A DNA stretch of 64,000 bases, taken from Eopsaltria australis (taxonomy: Eukaryota > Chordata > Aves > Passeriformes > Petroicidae). The DNA lies in NCBI GenBank assembly GCA_034509425.1, contig JAVTVJ010000513.1, positions 558,001-622,000 on the forward strand, written 5' to 3'. Of the stretch, positions 10,791-21,093 are shown in pieces; position 1 is the first letter of the stretch, and each line of letters opens with the position of its first letter. The notes below the pieces were generated by a model. That model searched no databases, was not told the DNA's origin, and was given only the letters and a program-made list of their open reading frames with translations. The translations under genes and the position numbers were made by a program.

Positions 10791-11290
10791 CCCGTGGTGC
10801 ATTTGGTGCTGAGCCCTTGAACCTCAGGGCCTGAGAGGAGATTGCACAAACCTTTCCAGGAGTCCAAGGTAGAAGAAAAACCCAAAGGGTCTTAAAGCAT
10901 TGATGGGTCCCACTGAGGTCCATCCCCAACACAGGCTCCTCATGGACTCCTTGGAGGAGAGAATTGGAGGCCAGGACTGCACAAAGCTCTCAGAGCCTCA
11001 GTGTGGAAAGGAGAAAGAAAAGAACCTTAAAAAACTGAAGTAATTGGAGCATTAATGAGCCCCACTGAGTGTTGTTACTGACAGAGAATCTCAAGGGACT
11101 CATTCAAGCAGAGAATTGGAGGCCAGGATTGCACAAAGCTCTCAGGGACTCCAAGGCAAAAGCAAAACCCAAAGTCCTTGGAAAAACCTGCAGTCCCTGG
11201 GAGCATTAAGGAGCCCCCTGGGCCATTCCTGGCCAAGGCTCCCCAGGGACTCCTTCCAGCAGATCCCTGAGGCCACTGGCATGTGGGGGG
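10791..11290. repeat. ~145-bp tandem repeat, about three units
   Basis: Units begin near 10840, 10978 and 11128 with ATTGCACAAA.CTCTCAG. Two of them are preceded by GAATTGGAGGCCAGG. The units share AAAACCCAAAG and GAGCATTAA.GAG segments. Duplicate at 53300-53760. No gene. Confidence 0.7.
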
Positions 11291-11945
11291 GATGCTGAGG
11301 GCAGGATAAGGGGGTGACAGTGGCCAGCCTTGCTGGGGCTGTGCCAGGAGGCCCCAGGGCCTCAGGACAAGGTGTCTCCTCCCAGCCCTTGGTGGCACAG
11401 ACCCTGCTGTGCCCCAGGGCACCAAGACTTGGCTTGGCTTCTCTTTGTCCCCACCTGTCATCTCTGCCTCCAATTTCCTGCTCTAACTGGAACCTGGGGA
11501 CACTTTCTCACTTGTGGCCCTCAGTGGGACCCATTAAAAGTTCAAGAAACTTTGGAGTTTGATTGTGACTTGGAATTCTTGAGAGGTTTCCTAACAAACC
11601 ATAGCTCTGCATTCATTTCCCTCTGCTCTGGTGCAGTTCATCAGGAAGGTTTCCTGCTACAGTTATGGAGAAATATTTCAAAGAGTTTCTCAGAAATACA
11701 CATTCCTATTTTAAAGGGTGTATTTTATTACTGAGTTTCCCCACTGAAAACAGACACACTCCTCAAGTGTGTGCCAAGCCCAAGGAGCCACCAAAGCCAC
11801 TGCAGCCCTGGCCTGGGCCAGCTGTGAGGGTGGATCCTCATCCCGAGCTGCCCTGGGCCATGGCAAGGGGCTGTGGCCATGGACACTGCACTGACCCCAC
11901 TGCTGGGTTTGGCTGCCAGGGACACCGTGAGGAGTTCAAGGTTCC
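11291..11945. other. Spacer with OR-upstream homology, no gene
   Basis: At 11470-11600 there is a copy of the segment found upstream of every OR14 unit (TCTAACTGGAACCTGGGGAC through GAATTCTTGAGAGGTTTC). The rest is unremarkable spacer. Duplicated at 53761-54415 with few changes. A 134-codon open frame (11330-11734) is not supported as a gene. Confidence 0.6.
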
Positions 11946-12215
11946 TTGGCAACACTGGGGAGGACTGGGACAGACTGGGGGACACTGGGAATGGTGTGGG
12001 AAGCACTGGGACACACTGGGAGTGATAATGGGGGATACTGGGACAAACCGGGGACACTGGGAACACTGTGAGGAAGACTGGGGGACACTGGAGCATAGTG
12101 TGGATGACACTGGGGGGAACTGGAAGGGAGTGGGAATTGACTCAGGTGTACTGTGAGGGCTTGGAGGGGCAGTGGGTGTGTACTGGGCTGTACTGGGAAT
12201 GAACTGGAGTGGTTA
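11946..12215 (+). repeat. G-rich ACTGGGA minisatellite
   Basis: Many irregular copies of (GAC)ACTGGGA/ACTGGGGG at 8-30 bp spacing. The plus strand has many runs of three or more G with short loops, so G-quadruplex formation is plausible. It lies immediately before the CpG-rich ZNF143-motif array. Duplicate at 54416-54720. Confidence 0.85.
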
Positions 12216-12275
12216 GTGGGCTGTTCCCGCCTCCGCAGGCTTCCCATTTGCCAAGATTCCTGCCCGTCACTTCCC

Positions 12276-13004
12276 GCAGCCAATCAGCTCCTGGGATCGG
12301 GGCCTCAGGGGCAGTGCCTCGATCCAGCGCCATTTCTTAGCCTACAACTCCCGCCATGCCCCGCAGACCCATAGAGCCCCACGGGAGCCGGGACTACAAC
12401 TCCCGTCATGCCCCGCGCCCCACAGATTCCCCCCGGTATCCGCCCCCCATTTGCCCCATAAGTGTCCCCCAGACCCTCCAGGATCCCTCAGTGCCCCCTC
12501 AGTGCCCACTCGGGTCCCCCCAAAAGCGTCCCCGGACCCCCAGGTGCTTCCAACCCCACAGATGCCCGTTACAGCCACGTCTGGGACTTCATCTCCTCTA
12601 ATCCCCCGCGGCCCCAGAGCCCCTCATAACACAGTTCCGCGCCAAAAACTCCTATCATGCCCCTCGCCCTAAAGAGCCCGGTCAGAGCTCCCCAAGCTCC
12701 CCCCAAGGGCTCCAGAACCGTGTTCGTTCCCCCCGAGGAGCTGAAGTCGCGGCTCGGACGCAAAAGTGTCCCCCAAGGGCCTTCCCGGACCCCAAACGCC
12801 CCGTTCGAGCCGCTTCCGGGACTACAGTTCCCATCATGCTCCGCGGCGCCCGTAGAGCTCCGTTACAGCCGTGACTCTATCTCCCGTCATGCCCCGCGCC
12901 ACACAGAGCGCCATTGTAGCAGCGCTTCCAACTCCCGTGATGCTCCGCGGCGCCGTTGACCCGTATTCTACCCGCGCCTACAACTCCCATGATGCCCCGC
13001 GGCG
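12276..13004 (+). promoter_or_regulatory. CpG-rich array of ZNF143-like motifs with CCAAT box
   Basis: Seen: a CCAAT box (12280-12284), a GCGCCATTT YY1-like core (12327-12335), then repeated matches to the ZNF143/Staf consensus (ACTACAA.TCCCA..ATGC). The matches lie at about 12342-12364, 12393-12417, 12644-12666 (weak), 12821-12843, 12872-12897, 12927-12950 and 12978-13002; a more degenerate one is at 12583-12610. Most are followed by CCCCGCG or CTCCGCGGC. Several sit on a 48-57 bp period, so the region is also a minisatellite. The motif family is known from CpG-island promoters. That it acts as a promoter here is inference; no downstream gene is visible. Duplicate at 54791-55500. Confidence 0.65.
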
Positions 13005-13285
13005 CAGAGAGCCCCGCCAGAGCCCCCAAGGGCCCGCCCGGACCCCGCAGGGCCCCAAATTCCCCTCCCTGACCTCCAAGGGCCCCCCTGGACCCTCAAG
13101 GGCCGCTCCCAACCCCAGACTTTCCCTCAGGATCCCTGAGTGCCCCCAGTGCCCGCTCGGCCCCCCAAGTGTCCTCCAGACCCTCAAGGAACCTCTAAAT
13201 TCCCTCCCCAGACCCAAAACTGCCCCAAATGTGTCCCAGAAATGTCTCCATGCACCCCGAATTGCACTCCTTGACCCTGTCTGAG
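13005..13285. repeat. C-rich tail of the CpG-rich region
   Basis: Proline-codon-like CCCAAGGGCCC / CCTCAGGATCCCTGAGTGCCCC repeats. Similar phrases recur at 12460-12545. No gene; the open frame through it has no recognisable domain. Copied at 55501-55770. Confidence 0.6.
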
Positions 13286-13590
13286 AAAAAGACGGTAAAA
13301 AAGATTGCAAAAGGTCTCAATTAGGACTAATTAGCACAAAGATGGAGAAATCAATAACCAATACAGGTTAATTAATTAATGAAGGGAATCACATTACTTA
13401 GAACCAATTAACATGAAGTTCTTTTGTTCCAGAAAATGCATAGATTTGTGTTTAAATATATAAATTGGGTAATAAAATAGAAAACAATATCCTTATAAAT
13501 ATGAAGTAATTAAAACTAATGAATGTAATAATTCAATAATAAAAATTAAGAATAACTTACATTAATAATTAGTAAGGAGAAAATACATAA
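13286..13590. other. AT-rich segment at the end of the 12-kb duplication
   Basis: Very AT-rich sequence with TTAATTAATTAATGAAGGGAATCAC. It is shared with 55775-56090, where the long duplication ends. No gene is seen. Confidence 0.7.
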
Positions 13591-15225
13591 ATGTGGAAGC
13601 TCATGGAACCAAGGAAACCATTGTTGACTGTTCAGAGCTTGATGGAACTAAAAGTCCTTTGTGACACTGTAGGGATGCATGGAACCAAAATCCATTTAGC
13701 AGCATTGGGGCCACATGGAACCAATGGTCCATTGTGACACTGTGGATCCATGGAGATCACTGTGACTCTGAGAAAGATTTTTGAACCAAAAGTACATCGT
13801 GACAGAGAAAGACTTTGTGTAATCAGGTGTACATTTGGACACAGCAAGGCCTCGATGGAGCAATGGAACCATTGCTGACAGTATGGAAACTCATGGAACC
13901 AAGAGGCCATTGTGACACTGCAGGGCCTTGTGGAACCATGGAGACCATTGTGACACAAAGGGTCTGCATGGAACAAAGGGGCCATTGTGACAATGCAGAT
14001 CCAAGGATCCATGGTGACACTGCAGAACCAAGGAGACCATAGGTGACAATATGAAAGCTCCTGGAACTAGGAGCCCATTGTGACACAGCAAGGCCTCATG
14101 GAACCAAGGATCCATTGTGACACTGTGTGGCCTCATGGAACCATGAGCTACTGTGACACAGCAGGGCCACATGGAACCAGGGGACCATTGTGAGGCTACG
14201 GATCCAAGGAGACCCTTGTGACTGAGGAACCTCATGGAACCACAGGTCCACTGTTACATTCTGGGCCCTGTGGAACCAAGGGGACCACAGTGCCTCCACA
14301 GGGCCTCATGGAACAATGGACACTATTAGGACCCTCTGGAACCACAGGGCCATTGTAGCACAGCAGGGCCTCATGGAATCAAGGGGACCACAGTGACAGT
14401 GAGGGGCTCCATGGGATGAAGGGTCCATTCTGGCACTGTGCAACCAAGGAGGCCATTGTGACACTACAGGACATGATGGAACCAAGGAGGCCATTGTGAG
14501 CCAGTGGGGCCTCATGGAACCATGGAGACCATTGTGACACCGAGGCCTCATGGAACCAAAGGTCCATTGTGGCACTGCAGGGCCTCATGGGACCAAGGGC
14601 ACAATACTGGCACTGTGAGGCTCTAAGGGACGAACAGAGCATTCTTACACTGCAGAACCATGGGCCCATTCTGACACAGCAGAGCCTCATGAAACCATGG
14701 AGACCATTGTGACACTCTGAGGCCTTGTTAAACCAAAGGGACATTGTGGTACTTCAGGGACATTGTGGCACTTTAGGGACATTGTGGCTTTTCAGGGCCT
14801 TGTGAAACCAAGGGGGCCACAGTGAAACAGTGGGGCTCAATGGAACCGAGTGGCCATTGTGAAAATGAGGGGACCCATGGAACCAAGGGTTGATTGTGAC
14901 ACTGCAGGGCCTTATGGAATCATGGAAACCATTGTGACGTTACAGGCCTCATTGTACAAAGGGGCCATTGTGACACTTTGCAGCCCCATGAAACCAAGGA
15001 GTCCCTTGTGACACTACAAGGCCTCATGGAAGCAAGGAACCATTGTGACACTCTGGGGTCTCATCAGGCCTAGGGGTGATTGTGGCAGTGTGGCACCACT
15101 GAACCAAGGAGACCATGGTAACACTGCAGGGCTCCATGGGACTAAGGATATATGTAACAGTGTGGGACCTCATGTAACCAAAGGGCCATTGTGACACTGT
15201 GGGGCCCCATGGAACCAAGGGAACA
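13591..15225. repeat. 36-40 bp tandem repeat array (plus orientation)
   Basis: About 40 units of the CCATTGTGACAC family, interrupted only by small indels. Ends at the same junction segment (ACATGGAACAGGTCTGGCTG) used at 8605, 51150, 56910 and 57895. Confidence 0.9.
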
Positions 15226-16060
15226 TGGAACAGGTCTGGCTGTTTGGCCTACCAGGGGCTGCCTGACAGGTCTGGCTGACCGTGGCATGTGGATGGGTGC
15301 CTCTCATCAGCCCCTGGGGCTCTGTACTTTCCTTCCTCTGGAAAAGAACTGTCCTCCTCCAGGAGCCCATGGCCAAAATTGGTACTCCCCCCAAAAAAAT
15401 CCCTATGTACAAGGGCTTTTTCCAGACAAAAGCTACCAGGACAGACAGCTCTTGCTGGCCTTGGCCTTTGGTGGTCACCTCACCTCTGCCCCTGAAACAC
15501 TGGGGCTCTGTGCCTTCCTTCCTATGGAAAAGAATGAGCCTTCTTGTCCAAGGCCATGGCCAAAACTGGGATTTGACCTCCCAAATTCCATCTATCCAAG
15601 GATTGCTCTTGGACAAAAGCTGCCAGTAGAGATCAGTGGGAGGCTTGGCCTCCCAAGGGCTGTCTTATCTACAACCAAACACTGGGGCTTCATGTTTTCC
15701 TTCAAGTGGGAAGAAAACTGTCCTTCTCTTCAAGGTGCCCATGGCCAAAACTGACAGTCTACATCCCAAAGTCTGTATATTCAAGGATTTCTCCCACACT
15801 AAAGCTGCCAGGATGGCTTCCTTTGGCCCTTGGTGGCTGCCTCTCATCTGCCCCTGAATCACTGTGGGTCTGCTTTCCTTCCTATGGAAAGGAACCATCA
15901 TTCTCATCCTGATGCCCACAGCTGAAATTGGTATTTGGCCACCAAAATTCCATCTATCCAAAGATTGCCCCTAGACCAAAGTAGCCAGGAGAGACAGGTC
16001 TGGCTGCCTTGTCTTGTGATTTGCTTAGACTATGAGCAGAATATTTTCATTTGCAAACAT
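15226..16060. repeat. ~187-bp tandem repeat, orientation a, with terminus
   Basis: About four units after the junction. The array ends in the terminus GCTTAGACTATGAGCAGAAT (near 16023-16042) followed by ATTTTCATTTGC. The same terminus, diverged, ends the arrays at about 35320 (inverted) and 58375. Confidence 0.85.
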
Positions 16061-16785
16061 GCTGGAAAGTGTGGCAGGACTTCCTAACACCCACCCCCCC
16101 CTACAACAGATGGCTGGTGCAGAAGGGAGAGATAACCCTGGTGCATCAAAAGCCCAGCAAGGGGTCATCTCCTGGTGCGAAAAAGTCTGCAGCCTACCAA
16201 GAATCAGCACCTTGGTATGGAGAGCGGATGTGGGAAGAGATAAAAGAAAAATATATATCAGTTGACAAAAGACACTTGTCTTTACAACTATAAAAGTAAT
16301 ACAGATTATCACGGATGTAGGAGTCTCTTCCACATTGCCTGGGAATGTGTAAGATGGCTACTCCCCAAAGCTTGGACATATCTTCATTTTTACTTTCCCA
16401 GAAATTGAGGGAAAGGATTTTGATGTGTGCCCCTCCAGCAACTGGATGATAAGATTCATTGAATCCTAATCTATACTACTTTTTTGCCAGCTTTGAAAAA
16501 GGTGCCTTATTGTGCACTGTACATTACATACTAGTAGTTCTTTTTGGTTTAGTCCTATGTAGTAAAGAGTCTGTTTAAAGTTTTATGTCTGTTAGTTTTG
16601 TGTCCATTAAATAAATAATTCATTCTACAGTAGATTGAATTGGCCATTATTAAAGAACTTGTGACCAAGAGTGGGTTTTGGGGTGCCAGCTGCCCCAAAG
16701 AGGCTACTGCCTGCTGCTGGAGGCCTGGGCAAAAGGCAGGGATTCACCTAATCTCTCCTATCTATTCATAATGTGCCAGAATGAT
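16061..16785. other. Unassigned, probably retroelement-derived
   Basis: No gene. AT-rich in the second half, with AAATAAATAA near 16609 and GGGTTTTGGGGTGCCAGC at about 16673. It resembles LTR/leader DNA, but no paired ends or target duplication could be defined. Confidence 0.35.
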
Positions 16786-17462
16786 CCTTAGATCCAATGA
16801 GGCCTCAAAGTGTCACAATGGTCTTCATGGTTCCACGAGGCCCCACTGGCTCACAATGTCCTCCTTGGTTCCATGATGTCCTGTAGTGTAACAATGGTGT
16901 CCTTGGTTCCACAGTGTCAGAGTGGGCCCTTTGTCCCGTGGAGTCCCACAGTGTCACTATTGTCCCCTTGGTTCCATGAGGCCTTGCAGTGTCACAATGG
17001 CCCCTTGGTTCCATGAAGCCCTTCAAAGTCACAATGGACCCTTAGTTAAATGAGGCCTTACATGTCACAATGGACTTCTGGTTCCATGAGGTTTCATACT
17101 GTCAACAATGGTCTCCTTGGTTCTGCAGTGTCACCATGGACCCTTTGTTCCATGAGGTTCCATAGCCTAACATTTTCAGCTTGATTCCACGAGATCCTGC
17201 AGTGTCACAATGGACACTCCACAAGGAGTTCCACAGTATAACAATGGACCATGGGTTCCGTGCAGCCCCACAGTGCCACAATGACCCCATGGTTCCATGA
17301 GCTTCCATACTCTCAGCAATGGTCTCCTTGGTTCCATGAGGCCTTGCTCTGATACGATGGACGTTTGGTTCCATGCGGTTCTGCTGCATCACAATGGACC
17401 CTTTGTTCCATGAGATCCCATGGTGTCACAGTTTACTGCTTGGTTCCGTGAGCCTCTGCTGT
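16786..17462. repeat. 36-40 bp tandem repeat array (reverse orientation)
   Basis: About 17 reverse-oriented units (CTTGGTTCCATGAGGCC...GTGTCACAATGG). Confidence 0.88.
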
Positions 17463-19200
17463 CACCAGATGTCCAAAATACCAGAACAAGACTCCTTAAC
17501 ACTAATTTGGTGTTTGTCATAGGGTAATCGCTGTTAAAAATTCCCAGTGTAGAAAGAGGAGGTAGAGTCGGAAATGAGGTAGCCAGCATAAACTCTGCCT
17601 ACCTAAAAAAACTCATAAAACCAGGAAAGCACCTGAAGAAACCCTCTTTGAGGCTTCCGGTTCGCAGAGGAAAGACGCTGCTCTCCTCCCCTCCGCACCA
17701 CCTGGGTAAGGTCTCTCCCAGACCACATGGTCTGGGGGCTACTAACCCACATGGTGTGGAGGGGAGGGGGAGGAGAGAGAGAAAGAGAAAACTCAAGCTG
17801 CTTCATCTCGCTGTCTTTGGCTAAAGAACTTCACCAGCTCTGTCTGCCTAGCCTGGGCCAGGCTGGTTCCCACCCCCCACCCCCCACCCCCCCCACCCCC
17901 CGTGGCATGGCCCAACGCGAAAGAAGGTTTGGAGTTGGACCCCATGAACTTCGGGAGCGCCCTGCCTGGTTAGCCCCGCAGCAAACTCAGCACGGGAGAG
18001 AAACAGGAGCTCAGACTGAGCTTCTGCCGCAGCTCAGGTGTGGTTTCGTTTACTCCTTGCAACTCTGCGCAGGAGGGAGAAAAGACTTGAATTAAGCCTC
18101 TCCCGCAGCTCGAGCACAGCTTCTGCCGGGTGGCCCCCACGCACACTTTGGCATGAAAGGGGGCTTAAACCAGCCCCCTGCAGCACGGACGCAGTCCCAC
18201 CGGACCCTTGCGATTTCAAACGCGGCTTAGATGAGAGCTGGCATAGACAGGCTCTTTTCCTTCAGTTCAGGCATGGACTTAACAACATTCAAACTATGAG
18301 GGCAAAAGCCACGTGACCAGCACCTAGCCGAAAGATAAATTAACTGTTTCTTTCTAATATCAGAATAAGACTTTAAAAAACATTCATTTCTCCTTCTCAC
18401 ACAGAAAGAGCATAAAAATAAAGGCACCTACAAAAAGTACAACATAGAGACTTTAAGTTAATGACTATAACTAAGCTTATTTTTTCAAAGAAAGAAGAGA
18501 TGAGGAGTGCTTCACTGCTGAAAGTTCTTTTGTAAAAACATGTTGATAAAGTTAGCTGTAATACACCCTGTAATATATGAATAATGGTCTAAAAGAGGTG
18601 AGAAAAAGGGAATATAATGTTCTAAGTTATAAGCAGTAGACTGAGACTTTTGTGTATTAAGATTTTTCTTTCCTCGCCCCAGGAAAACAGTAGAAGAAGA
18701 CTCGTGTTGCTGATGATAAAGTAAGGGGATGTTGTTGTCACTGTAATAGAAACATTTGCTCTCAAAAAGAACACCTCAATGACCATCATATGTCCATTGG
18801 TGTGGCCCTGGGAAAGCTACTGAAATGGGAAGGGGTCTAGAAAAGCAAATACCTCCCTTCAAAGAGAGAATCACTTACTAGAGAGCTAATAACCATAGAA
18901 ATTGTGTTTCCTACGGGAGTCAACATGATAAAACAAAAGAAAGCTTCTCTCTCTACATAAATTAAGAAAATTGTGAAGTTCCAGAGGTGGTAGATTAACT
19001 ATAAGTTGAAGTGCTACCTTTAGTATGGTCAACAAGAAAGAAAATAAGAAACGTGGGGAGGGGAAAAGAGTGTTCTGAAAAGTTTATGTTGATGCCTAAT
19101 TATTATTCCTGTTTTAAATCTGTAAGTTAAATTCCCTTTTGTATTCCTTACAACAAAATCAGATAATCTAAACTACAAAATTAATCTTCACACCTAATTT
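17463..19200. mobile_element. Probable LTR-retroelement remnant, unclassified
   Basis: Separates a short-unit array from the 5' block of OR copy B. Contains purine-rich DNA (17760-17790), a C-run/CACCCCCC tract (17870-17905), a moderately GC-rich part and an AT-rich 3' half that ends near CCTTACAACA (about 19157). The composition and layout resemble a long avian LTR, but no target duplication was found. No coding frames. Confidence 0.35.
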
Positions 19201-21048
19201 TGATCCCCAAACCTCTTCTAAACCGCAACACCCTTCTGGTATCAAGGCCAAGGCTTTGTGTGGCCAGGCAGAGGCAGGCAGGAGGCAGAGCTGTCAGCAA
19301 AGGAAGGGGCCAGCCAGGTGGGGCAGCCAGGGCATGAGGACAGCCTGCAGGGACAGAGGCGCAGGGCAGGGACACCGTAGCACAGCCAGGGCTGCAGAGG
19401 CCACAGGCATGGGCAGCAGCTGCAAGGCCCTGCCAGAGGCAACTCCTGCAGCACTTTGGCCATGGCTGCTGGCCCTGGGCGTGAGGCATGAGGAGGAGAC
19501 AAGTGAGCCTTGCTGTGCTGGGGCCTCACTGCCTCCTTGTCCCTGCTCAGCAGCCTGGCAGGGGCCGCCCCATGGTGCTGCCCTTGCCATTGCACATGCC
19601 CACATGGCAGTGGCCCGGGAAGAGGCCTGAGCAATGAGGGAGGGACAGGATGTGCCTTGCCAGGGGCTGGGGCTCAGGCCTTGGCCCTTTGCATTGCTGA
19701 AACACATCCAGCTTTGCTCAGCATCACAGACACCTTTGCCTTGTTTGTCCGCAGCTGTCATCACTGCCTCCAGTGTTCTGCTCTAACTGGAACCTGGGGA
19801 CACTTTCTCAGTCGTGTCCCTCACTGGGACCCATTAAAACTTCTAGAAACTTTGGAGTTTGATTGTGACTTTGAATTCTTGAGAGGTTTCTTCAACTCCC
19901 TCCCAGGGACTGATGTTCAGGGACTCAGCACAAAGGCCCAGAGGGTCATTGCAGTCCTTGTGCTGTGTCTGTGCTGCTGAGCTGGGCCGGGCTCCTGGCA
20001 CAGAGGCAGCTCCTGGCAAGGGCAGCGCTGCAGAGAGACAGCTCTGGCCAGGAGCAGCTCCTGTGCACAGCCCAGCAGGGCTGGGGCACTGCCTGCAGCC
20101 ACCCCGGGCACAGCACAGAGGCACAGAGAGCTTCAATCAGTCAGGGCTGGAAGATGCTGAGAAGTGACTGGGAGAGAATCATTGCCTGCCCTTGACACAG
20201 GAAGCCTCTGGCTGCAGGACAAGGCAGCTGCAGCTCCTGGATTGATCTCCTCAAGCTGGAACATCCCAATGTCTAGAGATCCTGTGAGTGCATTCTCTGA
20301 TTCTCTCTTGTGTAGAGCAGCCAGGGGTGCCCAGGGCTGTCCTGCAGAGCAGGGTCCTGCAGCCCAGGGTGCTGTGCTGGGGCAGGGACTCTGCTGCCTG
20401 CCAGGGGCAGCTCTCAGCCGGCCCGGGGAGCTGCTGCCAGTGCTGGGAGACAAGATCTGTGTGGAAGGAGACAGCTGGTGAGGCTTGAAAGTGTTCTTCT
20501 TGTGTGGTGAGGAGGCTGCATTGCTCAGGACTGCTCCCAGCATGATATTTGGAAGTAGATGGTGCCGGGAAACAGCAAGGCAGGGACTGTATAAAAGGGG
20601 AAAATCTTGTTTAAATCTACTGATCTGGGTTGAGTGGATGAGAAATTGCACACAGATATTCATCTCTCACTTCAGGTTGAGAAAAATCCAAAACATTTTC
20701 TCTCACCTATGAGAACCAGGCAGTGACAGAAATCAGCACAGGGTCCCTTACAGGCAGCATCAGTGTCACTTTTCCAGCCTCCTCAGCCTTGTATTGACTT
20801 TGCCATCAGAGGCTGCAGAGCCAGAGCTGCCCCTGGGCAGTGCCCTGTGCTGGGAGGGCTCTGCAGGGCAGAGCTGAGCACCCAGGGCTGGGCTGGGCTC
20901 TGGCAGCACTGGCAGGGCACAGCCCTGGGCACAGGGAAGCAGCTGCTGGCAGGGACAGCTCCGGGAAGCAGAGAAATGGGCAGGCAGTGGGGGGAAAGTG
21001 CCACCAAACTGTGCTGGGATATTTAAAGTGCTCTTGAAACCTAATTAC
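19201..21048 (+). repeat. 5' flanking block of OR copy B (type-2 leader)
   Basis: The distal part (19240-19960) is the block shared by all OR units. The proximal part (about 20000-21048) is shared, inverted, only with copy C (33150-34300) and not with A, D or E. Contains GATATTTAAAG near 21020. No gene. The first untranslated exon probably lies here. Confidence 0.65.
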
Positions 21049-21070
21049 TCCATGATTACTTTTTCTACAG
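21049..21070 (+). promoter_or_regulatory. 3' splice acceptor of OR copy B coding exon
   Basis: ATTACTTTTTCTACAG with AG at 21069-21070, 23 nt before the ATG. The same style of acceptor occurs before copy C. Confidence 0.65.
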
Positions 21071-21093
21071 AAATCCATGCCAAGACAGAGCAA

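Noticed and set aside
12657..13284. Proline-rich ORFs in the CpG-rich array
   Set aside because: Frame breaks differ between the two duplicate copies, and the composition follows the C-rich repeat.
13591..15225. CRISPR-like regular repeat
   Set aside because: Repeat units are contiguous without unique spacers and the genome is clearly vertebrate.
16061..16785. Complete LTR element between two arrays
   Set aside because: No TG/CA ends with matching target duplication could be placed; left as unassigned.
17463..19200. Solo LTR with defined ends
   Set aside because: A candidate end at CCTTACAACA was seen, but no duplicated flank matches at the left side.
20998..21093. 32-codon N-terminal extension of OR copy B
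   Set aside because: Lies upstream of and across the 3' splice site at 21070; not shared by A, D or E.
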